Shown: positions 40,736-50,190, numbered from the stretch's first letter. The stretch: 64,000 nucleotides of DNA from an uncultured Opitutales bacterium (GCA_900548275.1 URJY01000003.1:105943-169942), one strand, 5' to 3'. Notes: a model not told the origin generated them from the sequence alone. A program made the numbers and translations.

Positions 40736-42526
40736 TTAGTCGCGTTCGGGCATATCGAGGGCGATATGCAAGTCCTTGAGCTGCTTTTCCGTCACCTGCG
40801 AGGGCGACTGCGCCATCAAGTCCTGACCCTTTTGGGTCTTGGGGAAGGCGATGATGTCGCGGATGCTCGGGCGGTTCGTGAGAATCGTAACGAGTCTGTC
40901 GAAGCCCAGTGCTATGCCGCCGTGCGGAGGCGCGCCGAACTTGAACGCCTTGAGCATATAGCCGAAGCGCGATTCGACGATGTCGGCGGGAATCTTGAGC
41001 ACGTCTTTGAAGACCTTTTCCTGAACGTCGGGCTGGTGGATTCTGATTGAACCGCCGCCGAGTTCGGTGCCGTTGAGAACGATGTCGTAGTGTTGACCGC
41101 GGACTCTGAGCGGGTCGGAGTCGAGATACTGAACGTCTTCGGGGACGGGAGCGGTGAAGGGGTGGTGCGCCGAAACGTATCTGCCCTGTTCTTCGTCCCA
41201 GAGCATAAGCGGAAATTCGATGACCCAGAGGAAGTTGAACTGCTTGGGGTCGATTTTGATTTTGCCGCGCGCCTGCAGGAGCTTTCCGCAGTCGAGGCGG
41301 ACACGTCCGAGAATCGTGCACGCCTGTTCCCAGTTGGAAGCCGCGAAGAAAACGATGTCGCCGTCTTCAATGTTGAGCTTTTCCCTGAGGGCTTTCTGTT
41401 CGTCTTCGGAGAGGAACTTGAGAATCGGGCTTTTCCACGCGCCGTTTTCCGCCTTGATGAATGCCAGACCCTTTGCGCCGAGTGTTTTCGCAACGTCTTC
41501 CAGACCCTTGAGTTCGCCCTGCGTGATGTCGGACAGCCCCTTTGCGTTGATCGCCTTGATTACGCCGCCGTCTTTAATTACGTTTGCGAAAACCTTGAAC
41601 TGGCTGTTTTTGAAGATGTCGGTCAAATCCTGCAGTTCAATGCCGAAGCGCGTATCGGGCTTGTCGATGCCGTAGCGGTTCATTGCGTCGCTGTACTGCA
41701 TTCTGGGGAAGGGCGTGGGAATGTCCATTCCGAGCGTTTCCTTCCAGATTTTCTTGAGCATATTTTCGATGAGCGCGTACATATCCTCGCGTTCGACGAA
41801 GCTAAGCTCGATATCGACCTGTGTAAATTCGGGTTGGCGGTCGGCGCGGAGGTCTTCGTCGCGGAAGCACTTCGCCATCTGGTAGTAGCGTTCGATGCCC
41901 GAGACCATCAGCATTTGCTTGTATTGCTGCGGCGACTGGTTGAGCGCGTAGAACATTCCGGGGTTCGTGCGGCTGGGCACGAGGAATTCGCGCGCGCCCT
42001 CGGGCGTGCTCTTGAAGAGGACGGGGGTTTCGACTTCGATGAAATCCTGCGAATTTAGGTAGTCGCGGATTGCCTGCGCCGCCTTGTGGCGCATGCGCAG
42101 GAGGTTGAGGTTGCGCGGTCTGCGCAGATCGAGGTAGCGGTACTGCAGACGGAGGTCTTCGTTTACCTTGTCGGCGCGTTCGTCGTCGAGCGGGAAGGGG
42201 AGCACGTCGCAGATGTTGTGGATAATCATATCCGAGGCGATTACTTCGATTTCACCCGTCTTGAGGTTGGGGTTCTTCGTGCCGTCTTCGCGGAGGGCTA
42301 CTTTGCCGAAAATCTGGATGACGCTTTCGTCCTTGAGCTTCTGCGCCTTTTCGTAGACGTTTGCCGCTTCGGGGTGGAAGACGATTTGCGTGATGCCGTC
42401 GCGGTCGCGGAGGTCTACGAAGAGGATTCCGCCGTGGTCGCGGACGGACTGTACCCATCCGATGAGGGAGACTTCTTTGCCGTTGTCTGCGGCGGTGAGT
42501 TCGTTGCAGGTATTTGTGCGTTTCAT
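40736..42526 (-). CDS. aspS: Aspartate--tRNA ligase
   Basis: The 596-residue length and the insertion domain are typical of bacterial-type AspRS. Seen are an N-terminal OB-fold anticodon domain (SLIGWVQSVRDHGGILFVDLRDRDG), class II motif 2 (CFRDEDLRADRQPEFTQVDIELSF), the GAD insertion in the middle, and motif 3 (GAPPHGGIALGFDRLVTIL). It charges tRNA-Asp. Whether it also charges tRNA-Asn cannot be decided from the sequence alone. It is divergent from the sialidase-like gene. Confidence 0.97.
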   Translation of the reverse strand: MKRTNTCNELTAADNGKEVSLIGWVQSVRDHGGILFVDLRDRDGITQIVFHPEAANVYEKAQKLKDESVIQIFGKVALREDGTKNPNLKTGEIEVIASDMIIHNICDVLPFPLDDERADKVNEDLRLQYRYLDLRRPRNLNLLRMRHKAAQAIRDYLNSQDFIEVETPVLFKSTPEGAREFLVPSRTNPGMFYALNQSPQQYKQMLMVSGIERYYQMAKCFRDEDLRADRQPEFTQVDIELSFVEREDMYALIENMLKKIWKETLGMDIPTPFPRMQYSDAMNRYGIDKPDTRFGIELQDLTDIFKNSQFKVFANVIKDGGVIKAINAKGLSDITQGELKGLEDVAKTLGAKGLAFIKAENGAWKSPILKFLSEDEQKALREKLNIEDGDIVFFAASNWEQACTILGRVRLDCGKLLQARGKIKIDPKQFNFLWVIEFPLMLWDEEQGRYVSAHHPFTAPVPEDVQYLDSDPLRVRGQHYDIVLNGTELGGGSIRIHQPDVQEKVFKDVLKIPADIVESRFGYMLKAFKFGAPPHGGIALGFDRLVTILTNRPSIRDIIAFPKTQKGQDLMAQSPSQVTEKQLKDLHIALDMPERD

Positions 42527-42659
42527 AGTAAAAAAAATAACTCTTCAAAGGTCTGTTTTTTAGGGCTTTAGTCAAGGTTTTTTTGACTGTTCGGGCGATT
42601 TTTTGAAGTCCGCGTTTTTTGCGTTGAATGCAGGCTTCCGCCGTGTTAAGAGCCTGTGT

Positions 42660-43958
42660 ATGAAACTGAAACTATTGTCCGTAGCAGTCGTGTTGCCCGT
42701 GTCGGTTTGCGTTGCTGCGCTTTGCGCCGCCGATTTCGATTCGAAAACAATCGGGAAATATCCGAAATGGTCAGAAAAAAAAGCGCAATGGCAGAAGCAG
42801 GCGCAGTCGATAAAGACGGTGGATTTCGTCGGCAAGACCGAAAAAATCGTGGTGTCGGAGGGGAAGTCAGGAGCGGAATTCAGGGACGAGCGCGAAGGTT
42901 TTTACAATGCGCATCCCACTGCGATAAAACTCGAAGACGGCGGTATTTTGTGTGTCTGGAACGTCGGACACGGCGGCAACGCAGGTCCGATTGCCCGAAG
43001 CGACGACGGCGGAAAGACGTGGACGCGCATAGACAAAATTATGCCCGACTGCTACCGCGTTATGCGCAACTGTCCGAGCATCTATTCCGTGCGCGATCTA
43101 AACGGCAGGCGTTTTATTCAGATCCTCTCGGGACAGACGCGTCACCTGAAGGGCAAATTCGCCCCGACCGAGGAATTTTACAAGGGCTATATGCCGCGAG
43201 TCTACAGTGAGGACAACGGCAAAACTTGGCGCAAACTGCCGCCGCTTTCGCCGTACAGACCCGACGAGCTGTTTACCTGCCTGATGGCGTTTACTTCGAT
43301 GGTCGAGCTTAAGGACGGTTCGACGATGGCGTTTTTCCACAAGGGCGACGCGAAGAACGCCGACAGGGAATTGCGCGTGTTCACGTCGATTACAAAAGAC
43401 GGCGGCTTTACTTGGTCGAATCCCGTAAAGCTTGTCGCGCCCGAGGATATCGGCGGTCTCTGGGCGTGCGAGCCATACGCTTTCCGTTCGCCCGACGGCT
43501 CCGAAATCTGCTGCATTATGCGCGAAAACACGCGCCAAAACGGCAACAGTTTGGTGTCGTTCAGCCGCGACGAGGGCAAAACTTGGAGCAAGCCAATCGA
43601 CACTCCGTGGGCGCTTTCGGGCGACAGGCATCAAGGCGTTGTTTTGCCCGACGGTCGCCTTTTCGTCGCCTTCCGCGACAAAGTTCCGTGCGATCAAAAG
43701 GGCTTGCGGCTCGGTGCGTGGATAGGCACTTACGACGACATCAAAAACGGACGTGCGGGGCAATACCGCGTGCTGCTTTCCAAGAGCGAAAGTTTTTCCG
43801 AAACGGCAATCCGCTGCGACGGCTATTATCCGTCGGTTCTGTTGCTTGACGACGGCACCGTTGTCGTTCTGACCTACGAGAGCGTCGAACGCGGCAAGGG
43901 CTGCTCGATTGTCTGCCATCGCTTCAAAATATCGGATATAGAGGCTGCGGCAAAATAG
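42660..43958 (+). CDS. Secreted sialidase-like BNR/Asp-box protein
   Basis: The 432-residue protein has a signal peptide (1-24) and a six-bladed beta-propeller with four Asp boxes: SDDGGKTW, SEDNGKTW, TKDGGFTW and SRDEGKTW. Single-Asp-box propellers include exo-alpha-sialidases, but the arginine triad cannot be assigned securely by eye. GHGGN, MRNCPS and FRDKVP are possible active-site loops. It should act on host or dietary glycans outside the cell. It is the only gene between aspS and tadA and ends at a hairpin shared with tadA. Confidence 0.78.
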   Translation: MKLKLLSVAVVLPVSVCVAALCAADFDSKTIGKYPKWSEKKAQWQKQAQSIKTVDFVGKTEKIVVSEGKSGAEFRDEREGFYNAHPTAIKLEDGGILCVWNVGHGGNAGPIARSDDGGKTWTRIDKIMPDCYRVMRNCPSIYSVRDLNGRRFIQILSGQTRHLKGKFAPTEEFYKGYMPRVYSEDNGKTWRKLPPLSPYRPDELFTCLMAFTSMVELKDGSTMAFFHKGDAKNADRELRVFTSITKDGGFTWSNPVKLVAPEDIGGLWACEPYAFRSPDGSEICCIMRENTRQNGNSLVSFSRDEGKTWSKPIDTPWALSGDRHQGVVLPDGRLFVAFRDKVPCDQKGLRLGAWIGTYDDIKNGRAGQYRVLLSKSESFSETAIRCDGYYPSVLLLDDGTVVVLTYESVERGKGCSIVCHRFKISDIEAAAK

Positions 43959-43973
43959 CGGTATGAACGCATA

Positions 43974-44008
43974 AATCGCATACCCGAAAAAGGTCGGGCG
44001 ATTTTGTT
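43974..44008. terminator. Terminator between the sialidase-like gene and tadA
   Basis: AATCG...CCCGA and TCGGG-CGATT form a two-part stem with a four-base bulge, followed by TTTTG, between convergent genes. Confidence 0.6.
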
Positions 44009-44032
44009 TGAGGAATCGGGGCGTGCAGGGGC

Positions 44033-44587
44033 TTACTGCGCCTTTTCGGCGTTCTTCTCTTCGCGCTTCAGATTGAAGAATGTCTTCAACATCAGCATAC
44101 AGTCGTCGCGCAAAACGCCCGACTGCACGACAAGCCTGTGGTTTAGCGTGGGCACTTCGTGGATTTTCAGCGCGCCGCCCAAGAAGCCCATTTTCGGGTC
44201 TCCGACGGCGTAGACCACGCGCGAAAACCGCGCCATAACGCACGCGCCCGAGCACATCGGACACGGTTCTTTCGTAACGTAGAGCGTTGCGCCGTTCAGC
44301 CGCCAGTCGCCGATTTTCGCGGCGGCTTGGTTGATGGCGAGAATTTCGGCGTGCGCGGTCGGGTCTTGCGATTGTTCAACCGAATTGTGCGCCTGCGCCA
44401 CGACTTCTCCGCAATATTCCACGACGGCTCCGACGGGCACTTCGCCCAGCTTCCACGCCTTCAACGCCTGATTGTATGCAAGCTTCATAAAGAACTCGTC
44501 GTCGCGGTTCAAATACGACGGGAACATGGGCTCGAACGGGCAGGGCGGCGGGGTTTTTTCGGAATACTGTTTTTCGTCTGAAATCAT
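44033..44587 (-). CDS. tadA: tRNA-specific adenosine deaminase (TadA-type)
   Basis: TadA converts A34 to inosine in tRNA-Arg(ACG). The cytidine-deaminase fold shows EVPVGAVV, HAEILAINQAA (His ligand and catalytic Glu) and PCPMCSGACVMARFSRVVYAVGDPKMGFLGG, where the two Cys complete the zinc site. The protein is 184 residues; the first 30 residues are extra compared with common homologues, so an internal start (44527 or 44488) is possible. It is divergent from infA. Confidence 0.9.
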   Translation of the reverse strand: MISDEKQYSEKTPPPCPFEPMFPSYLNRDDEFFMKLAYNQALKAWKLGEVPVGAVVEYCGEVVAQAHNSVEQSQDPTAHAEILAINQAAAKIGDWRLNGATLYVTKEPCPMCSGACVMARFSRVVYAVGDPKMGFLGGALKIHEVPTLNHRLVVQSGVLRDDCMLMLKTFFNLKREEKNAEKAQ

Positions 44588-44668
44588 CGTGCGGACTTTT
44601 TATTGTTGACTATCACACAAAGAGAAACACAAATATACGGTTTTTACAGTAAAAAAACAAAATAAATA

Positions 44669-44932
44669 ATGTCAGACTGCGTAGAAGTAGAAGGAAAAGT
44701 AGTTGCGGTTCTCCCCGGAACGATGTTCAGGGTCGAAATTGCCAACGGTCATCAGGTGCTTGCCCACATTTCGGGAAAGCTCCGCAAAAACTTTATCAAA
44801 CTGACTGTCGGAGACAGGGTGAAAATGGAAATGACTCCGCAGGATTTGGAAAAGGCGCGAATCGTCTACAGACTCAAAAACGCCGACGCGCCGCGTTCGG
44901 TTCCGCGCCGCAGCTTCGGCCCGCGCCGATAG
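44669..44932 (+). CDS. infA: Translation initiation factor IF-1
   Basis: The S1/OB-fold protein shows VEGKVVAVLPGTMFRVEIANGHQVLAHISGKLRKNFIKLTVGDRVKMEMTP, which is diagnostic for IF-1. At 87 residues it is longer than the usual 72, because of a basic tail (APRSVPRRSFGPRR). It binds the 30S A-site during initiation. It is a single-gene unit with its own terminator. Confidence 0.96.
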   Translation: MSDCVEVEGKVVAVLPGTMFRVEIANGHQVLAHISGKLRKNFIKLTVGDRVKMEMTPQDLEKARIVYRLKNADAPRSVPRRSFGPRR

Positions 44933-44946
44933 CTTTAGCCGATTGC

Positions 44947-44981
44947 GCCGCCCGCGTTTTGTAGGAGGGCGGCGGTTTTTT
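44947..44981 (+). terminator. Terminator after infA
   Basis: GCCGCCC and GGGCGGC form a 7-bp stem followed by six T. Confidence 0.85.
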
Positions 44982-45040
44982 CGATACAATTTGCCGCCGC
45001 GCACGGTCGTTTCCCGTCTCGGCGGTTTTAGCTCGAGCCG

Positions 45041-46063
45041 ATGGACGTTTACGCACACAGTTTCGATTTGAAGAGGGCGCGTACGGCGTGGGTGTCCGCG
45101 TTTCTCGTTGTCGGACTCCTGTTTTTTTCGACGCTTTCGCTGCTTTTCGGCTCGAGCGAAATTCCGTGTTCCGACGTGCTTTCCGCGCTGTTTTTCGGGG
45201 GCGGAAACGAAGCGGCAAATCTCGTGGTCTGGCAGATACGCCTGCCGCGCCTCTGCGCCGCACTGCTTTGCGGCTCGTGCCTTGCGGTCGCGGGGACGGG
45301 AATGCAGAGCCTTTTCAGAAATCCGCTCGCCGACCCGTCCATTACGGGCGTATCTTCGGGGGCGGCGTTGGGGGCTGTCGTCGCGCTCTCGTTTTTCGGC
45401 TCGGTTGCGGCGGGCGAGGTTCTGGCTTTGATTTTCGCCTTGGGGGCGGCGTTTGTCGTGTGCTCGACGGGTTCGGCGCTTTCGCGCAATTCGGTCTATT
45501 CGGTGCTGCTTGCGGGCATTGCGGTGAACGCATTTTGCGGCGCGCTCGTGGGGTTCTTTATGTACACGGTGCGCGACGCGGGTATGCGCGGGTTTGTGTT
45601 TTGGTCGCTCGGTTCGCTCGAAAGGTGCGGATGGACGGAGCTTGCGGCGGCGTTTGCGCTGTGCGTGCCGTCGCAGTTTGTCGTCCTGCGGCAGTCCCGC
45701 GCAATGAATCTGATGTTGCTCGGCGAAGAGGCGGCGTTCCACGGCGGCGTCGACGTTCGGCGCGTGCGCCTTTGCATCGTTGCGGCGTCCGCAGTTATGA
45801 CGGCTGCGTGCGTTTCGATATGCGGAATAATCGGCTTTGTCGGGCTTGTCGTGCCGCACATTTTGCGTATGCTCACCACGCCCGACAACCGCGCCCTCGT
45901 GCCGCTTTCGGCGTTGGGCGGCGCGCTGTTGCTTGTCTTTGCCGATGTCCTGTCGCGGACTGTTTCGCAGACCGACCCCGTTCCGATTGGCGTTATAACC
46001 GCGCTTTTGGGCGCGCCGTTTTTCGCGTTTTTATTGAAGACGAAAGGCGCGGGCAATGGTTGA
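45041..46063 (+). CDS. FecCD-family ABC transporter permease (iron-siderophore/cobalamin type)
   Basis: The 340-residue protein has about nine to ten hydrophobic helices and the family landmarks RLPRLCAALLCGSCLAVAGTGMQSLFRNPLADPSITGVSSGAALGAV, and CGIIGFVGLVVPHILRML near residue 265. Such permeases form homodimers that import siderophores, haem or cobalamin. The ATPase gene overlaps its end by eight bases. No periplasmic binding protein or outer-membrane receptor is next to it, so they must be encoded elsewhere. Confidence 0.9.
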   Translation: MDVYAHSFDLKRARTAWVSAFLVVGLLFFSTLSLLFGSSEIPCSDVLSALFFGGGNEAANLVVWQIRLPRLCAALLCGSCLAVAGTGMQSLFRNPLADPSITGVSSGAALGAVVALSFFGSVAAGEVLALIFALGAAFVVCSTGSALSRNSVYSVLLAGIAVNAFCGALVGFFMYTVRDAGMRGFVFWSLGSLERCGWTELAAAFALCVPSQFVVLRQSRAMNLMLLGEEAAFHGGVDVRRVRLCIVAASAVMTAACVSICGIIGFVGLVVPHILRMLTTPDNRALVPLSALGGALLLVFADVLSRTVSQTDPVPIGVITALLGAPFFAFLLKTKGAGNG

Positions 46064-46826
46064 GCTTTTCAAAATCGGCTTTGCGTACGCTTCGGGAAAG
46101 TCGGTGCTCGCCGACGTTTCGCTGCGCGCGGGCGACGGCGAGTTCGTCGTGCTTTTGGGCGCGAACGGTGCGGGCAAGAGCACGCTTCTGAAAATAATCA
46201 GCGGCTATCTTAAGCCGTCCCGCGGGTGTGTTCTGTACGGTTCGGAGGACATCTCGGCGATGTCGGCGGGCGTACTTGCCGCGCGCCGCTCGGTGCTCGA
46301 GCAGGAGTGCGCGATCGGCTTCGACTACTCGGTTCTCGAAACGGTAATGCTCGGCGGATTCGTCCGTGCCGATTCGCGCCGTTCGCTTTCCGAAGCCGCG
46401 TTCGATGCGCTCGAGTCGGTCGGGCTTGCGGGGTTCGGCGGGCGCGTCTACACAAAGCTTTCGGGCGGCGAAAAGCGGCGCGTACAGCTTGCGCGCGCCC
46501 TCTGCCAGCTGGGTAATCCGCGTGGAAAGGTTCTTTTGCTCGACGAGCCTTCGGCGGGTCTCGACCCCGCGCACGCACACGCGGCAATGGCTGTGGCGCG
46601 TCGGGCGGCAGACGGCGGCGCGACGGTCTTTGCCGTGCTCCACGACCCCAATCTTGCGGCGGCGTATGCCGACAAAATCGCGCTGATAAAGGGCGGCGGA
46701 CTTTTCGCGTTCGGCGGCGTTTCGGAGGTGTTGGACGCCGAAAAACTTTCCTCCGTCTACGAAGCTCCCTGCGAAATTGTGCGCGGCGGTTCGCGCAGTG
46801 TGGTCTATTTCCCTCCGAAAAAATGA
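46056..46826 (+). CDS. ABC transporter ATP-binding protein (FepC/BtuD type)
   Basis: The 256-residue ATPase shows LLGANGAGKSTLLKIISG (Walker A), a Q-loop region, KLSGGEKRRVQLARAL (signature), LLLDEPSAGLDPAHAHA (Walker B and D-loop) and VLHDPNLAAAYADKI (switch His). It energises the FecCD-type permease encoded just before it, with which it overlaps by eight bases. The substrate is a metal chelate, siderophore or corrinoid by family. Confidence 0.93.
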   Translation: MVELFKIGFAYASGKSVLADVSLRAGDGEFVVLLGANGAGKSTLLKIISGYLKPSRGCVLYGSEDISAMSAGVLAARRSVLEQECAIGFDYSVLETVMLGGFVRADSRRSLSEAAFDALESVGLAGFGGRVYTKLSGGEKRRVQLARALCQLGNPRGKVLLLDEPSAGLDPAHAHAAMAVARRAADGGATVFAVLHDPNLAAAYADKIALIKGGGLFAFGGVSEVLDAEKLSSVYEAPCEIVRGGSRSVVYFPPKK

Positions 46827-46862
46827 TTGCAAAAAACGGCGTTTCTTCCGATACAAAGCGGT

Positions 46863-47369
46863 ATGTTCAAGGAAAAGAATTTTGCGGACTACCGGGTAAA
46901 TCCGTTCGACGAAATCGGCAAACGCTGGATGCTCGTCGGCGCGGGCACGAAAGACTCCTTCAATATGATGACGGCAAGTTGGGGCGGGCTCGGCTTTATG
47001 TGGAACAAGCCGGTGGCTTTCGTTTTCGTCCGCCCGACGCGCCACACTTTCGGGTTCGTCGAAAACGGCGAAATGTTCACGCTCTCGTTTTTCGACGAAA
47101 AATACCGTAAGGCGTTGCAGATTTGCGGGTCGAAGTCGGGCAGGGATTGCGACAAAGTTGCGGAATCGGGGCTGACCCCAGTGTCCACGAAGCTCGGCAA
47201 TCCCGCATTCGAAGAGGCGCAGTACGTGCTCGAATGCAGGAAAATGTACGCGCAAATGCTCGACGAAAAGTCGTTTATCGACAAGTCGGCGGTGGCGAAG
47301 TGGTACGGCGATGCGTCGTTCCACAAAATGTACGTGGCCGAAATCGTCAATATTCTGGAGAAAGCCTGA
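46863..47369 (+). CDS. Flavin reductase-like (FMN-binding) protein
   Basis: The 168-residue protein matches the flavin_reduct split-barrel family: WMLVGAGTKDSFNMMTASWGGLGFMWNKPVAFVFVRPTRHTF contains the FMN-binding loop, and FTLSFFDEKYRKALQ follows. Such proteins reduce flavin, iron chelates or other acceptors with NAD(P)H. It starts 36 bp after the ABC ATPase gene, so a role in releasing imported iron by reduction is conceivable (inference). The ATG at 46863 was preferred to an upstream TTG. Confidence 0.8.
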   Translation: MFKEKNFADYRVNPFDEIGKRWMLVGAGTKDSFNMMTASWGGLGFMWNKPVAFVFVRPTRHTFGFVENGEMFTLSFFDEKYRKALQICGSKSGRDCDKVAESGLTPVSTKLGNPAFEEAQYVLECRKMYAQMLDEKSFIDKSAVAKWYGDASFHKMYVAEIVNILEKA

Positions 47370-47501
47370 GCGGCTCGGCAAAACCGCGCTTGGGCGCGGC
47401 CGACAAACTCCGCAAAAACCGCCGTTTCGAACCGCCAAAAAATTCGAAAAAGCGTCTTTTTGGGGTTGCAAAAAAAGCCGCATTGCATTTTTCTTGGGGA
47501 A

Positions 47502-48380
47502 ATGAAGAATTTAGGCGATAAATTGATGCAGGCAAGAACCGAAAAGGGCGTTTCGGTTCGCGAGGCCGCCGACGCTACAAGACTCCGCGCCGACGTCATC
47601 GAAAATATGGAATCGGGAGCTTTCGACTACAAACTTCCCGAAATCTACAAGCGCGGCTTCCTGCGCATCTATGCGGCTTATTTGAGACTTAACGTAGACG
47701 AAATTCTCGCCGAATACGCCGCGGAATTGTCGCGCGGAAACTTCGAAGACGCAAAACGCCGCAACATACTCTCGCGCGTGGCGACTGCCGCCGCAAGCGC
47801 GACCGCAAACGTCGCCGCAGGACAGCGCGAATTCACCCCGCCGCCCGCGTCGGTCGAATCGCGCTTCGAGAATTTCGACAGGCAGGAGTCCGAAGCCGAA
47901 TCCGAAACGCCCGACAATTCGTCGAAATTTATCAAGCTTGCCGCAATTTTCGGCGGCGTGATTCTGCTTGTCGTCGTAATCGTGCTGATTGTCTCGAGCG
48001 CGGTTTCGCGCAACGCTCCCGAGGAGAATCCCGACGTGCAAATCAACGCGAATATGCCCACGCAGCCCGCAGCCCCCGTGTCGCAGGCGACTGCGGCGGC
48101 GTCCAACGACATCGCGCGCCCCGAGCTTGTCTTGGCAATCACCGCCCTTTCCGACACCTACATTTTGGTCTATCCCGACATCAAAACGCCCGACGGCAAA
48201 CCCGCCGACGCAATTTATACGGGGCCTTTGCAGGCGGGCGAGCGCAGGGAATTCCGCTCGGTCGTTCCGCTGATGGTAAAGCTCACCGACGCCGAACGCG
48301 TAAAAATCGAGCGCAACGGCGCGGCTCTCGACCTCAAGGGCGCGAAGGGGCTGAACCTCTTCAGGGTGCATTCCAAATAG
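47502..48380 (+). CDS. RodZ-like HTH membrane protein
   Basis: The 292-residue protein starts with a HTH_25 domain (about 1-70: LGDKLMQARTEKGVSVREAADATRLRADVIENMESGAF...EIYKRGFLRIYAAYL). It then has a disordered linker, one transmembrane helix (about 147-170) and a periplasmic domain ending in a beta-rich part (about 205-292). This is the layout of RodZ, which links MreB to the cell-wall elongation machinery. The C-terminal domain is not clearly the DUF4115 domain. It is a single-gene unit. Confidence 0.8.
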   Translation: MKNLGDKLMQARTEKGVSVREAADATRLRADVIENMESGAFDYKLPEIYKRGFLRIYAAYLRLNVDEILAEYAAELSRGNFEDAKRRNILSRVATAAASATANVAAGQREFTPPPASVESRFENFDRQESEAESETPDNSSKFIKLAAIFGGVILLVVVIVLIVSSAVSRNAPEENPDVQINANMPTQPAAPVSQATAAASNDIARPELVLAITALSDTYILVYPDIKTPDGKPADAIYTGPLQAGERREFRSVVPLMVKLTDAERVKIERNGAALDLKGAKGLNLFRVHSK

Positions 48381-48407
48381 GGCTATAACTTTAACCGAAA
48401 CCCGCGC

Positions 48408-48437
48408 GAGCCGAACGTTTTTTTCGGCTCGTTTTGT
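48408..48437 (+). terminator. Terminator after the RodZ-like gene
   Basis: GAGCCGAA and TTCGGCTC form a perfect 8-bp stem followed by GTTTTGTT. Confidence 0.78.
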
Positions 48438-48470
48438 TGGCGGGCATTCGAAAAAACAGGACAAATAAAT

Positions 48471-48770
48471 ATGCTTACACACGTTGTAATCTTCCGCACA
48501 CGCAACAAGGACAAAGCCCCGATGATTCTCGAGGGGCTCGAAACGCTCAAGCAAATCGACGGCGTGAAATTTATGCACATCGGCGCGCCCGTTCCGAGCG
48601 CGCGTCCCGTGGTGGACGACTTCTTCGACTACGCGCTTGTCGTCTCGTTCGAAGACGGCGCGGCGGGTTTGAAGCGCTATGCCGAACATCCGATTCACGT
48701 CAATTTTGTCGAAAACTATTTGAAGCCCGCGGGCGGCAAACTTCTGGTTTACGACATCGGCAATGCTTAG
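48471..48770 (+). CDS. Dabb (stress-responsive A/B barrel) domain protein
   Basis: The 99-residue protein is a single ferredoxin-like Dabb domain: LTHVVIFRTRN at the start, then DYALVVSFEDGAAGLKRYAEHPIHVNFVENYLKP, where the HPxH segment is characteristic. These small dimeric proteins have varied or unknown roles. It overlaps the CCA-adding enzyme gene by eight bases. Confidence 0.88.
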   Translation: MLTHVVIFRTRNKDKAPMILEGLETLKQIDGVKFMHIGAPVPSARPVVDDFFDYALVVSFEDGAAGLKRYAEHPIHVNFVENYLKPAGGKLLVYDIGNA

Positions 48771-50145
48771 CCTTTCGCCGAGATACGCCGACGCGTGTTC
48801 GTTTATTTTCGAGTCGGCGCGCGAACTTGGCGGACGCGCCTATTTTGTGGGCGGATGCGTGCGCGACGCGCTTTCGGGCGCAACGCCGAAGGATTTCGAC
48901 ATAGAGGTCTACGGGCTTGAACCGCGCGAACTCGAAAGGATGCTTTCGCGCCGTTTCCGCTTCGAGATGGTCGGCAAGTCGTTCGGGGTCTGGAAAATAA
49001 AGGGCTTCGAGATAGACGTAAGCATACCGCGCCGCGAGCGCAAGACGGGCGAGGGGCACAAGGCTTTCGACATCGAATGCGACCCGAATTTGTCGGTGCG
49101 CGAGGCGTGCGCACGCCGCGATTTCACCGTCAATGCCATCCTGTACGACTACCTTGAAGACAGGATAATCGACCCGTTCGGCGGCGAGACCGACCTCAGG
49201 AACGGCGTTTTGCGCCACACTTCCGAACGCTTTTCGGAAGACCCCCTGCGCGTGCTCCGCGCAATGCAGTTCGCCGCGCGGTTTTCGATGTCCGTAGCCC
49301 CCGAGACGGTGGAGCTTTGTTCGACGATACCGTTCGAAAATCTGCCCATAGAGCGCGTTTTCGAGGAGTGGAAAAAGCTGCTGCTCAAGGGCCGCAAAAT
49401 TTCGCTCGGGCTGAATTTTCTTCGCGACTGTGGCTGGCTGAAATATTTTCCCGAGCTCGCCGCCACGAGCGGCTGCGAACAGGATCCGTTCTGGCATCCC
49501 GAGGGCGACGTTTTCACGCACACGGGCTTTGCGCTCGACGCGTTCGCGTCGGCTCGTACGGGCGACGACCGAGAGGACTTGGTTGTCGGGCTTGCGGTGC
49601 TCTGCCACGACTTCGGCAAGCCGCGCTGTACGTCGGTTGGCGACGACGGGAAAATCCACTCGTACGGACACGACATTTTGGGGCGCGAGCCGACGATAAG
49701 CTTTCTGTCGCGGCTGACGCGCGAGAAATCGCTCGTCGAAGAGGTCGTGCCGCTCGTCGAGCGTCATATGGCGATTCTCGACCTGTGGCGGTCGAACGCG
49801 GGCGATTCTGCCATTCGGCGGCTCGCGCGGAAAGTCGTGCGCATCGACAGGCTCGTGCGCGTGGATTTCGCCGACCGCAACGGACGCGGAGACCCCGAGT
49901 TCCGCGACGATTCCACTCAGGGTAAGTGGATTTCCGAACGCGCCGCCGAGCTTAGCGTGCGCGATTCCGCGCCCAAGCCCCTTGTGATGGGGCGGCATTT
50001 GCAGGCGGCGGGGCTGAAGCCCTCGAGAAAATTCGGCGAAATTCTCTCCGCCCTCTACGAAGCCCAGCTCGACGGCGAATTTTCCGATCTCGACGGCGGT
50101 CTTGCGTTGCTTCACAAGATGCTTGAAAAGGACGGTTCGCTCTGA
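48763..50145 (+). CDS. CCA tRNA nucleotidyltransferase-type polymerase with HD domain
   Basis: The 460-residue class II nucleotidyltransferase has YFVGGCVRDALSGATPKDFDIEVYG (catalytic DxD), RRDFTVNAILYD, DPFGGETDLRNGVLRHT and EDPLRVLRAMQFAARF. An HD domain follows (VLCHDFGKP...HDILG...VERHM). It completes or repairs the CCA end of tRNAs; a poly(A) polymerase of the same family cannot be excluded. The host needs such an enzyme, since tRNA-Gly in this window lacks an encoded CCA. Confidence 0.92.
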   Translation: MLSLSPRYADACSFIFESARELGGRAYFVGGCVRDALSGATPKDFDIEVYGLEPRELERMLSRRFRFEMVGKSFGVWKIKGFEIDVSIPRRERKTGEGHKAFDIECDPNLSVREACARRDFTVNAILYDYLEDRIIDPFGGETDLRNGVLRHTSERFSEDPLRVLRAMQFAARFSMSVAPETVELCSTIPFENLPIERVFEEWKKLLLKGRKISLGLNFLRDCGWLKYFPELAATSGCEQDPFWHPEGDVFTHTGFALDAFASARTGDDREDLVVGLAVLCHDFGKPRCTSVGDDGKIHSYGHDILGREPTISFLSRLTREKSLVEEVVPLVERHMAILDLWRSNAGDSAIRRLARKVVRIDRLVRVDFADRNGRGDPEFRDDSTQGKWISERAAELSVRDSAPKPLVMGRHLQAAGLKPSRKFGEILSALYEAQLDGEFSDLDGGLALLHKMLEKDGSL

Positions 50146-50190
50146 AATAATCGGGGCATATTTAAAAATTTCAAATTTGTACGATACTAA

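Noticed and set aside
50146..50190. CIRCE heat-shock operator before grpE-dnaJ
   Set aside because: The gap is only 45 bases and contains no TTAGCACTC/GAGTGCTAA repeat.
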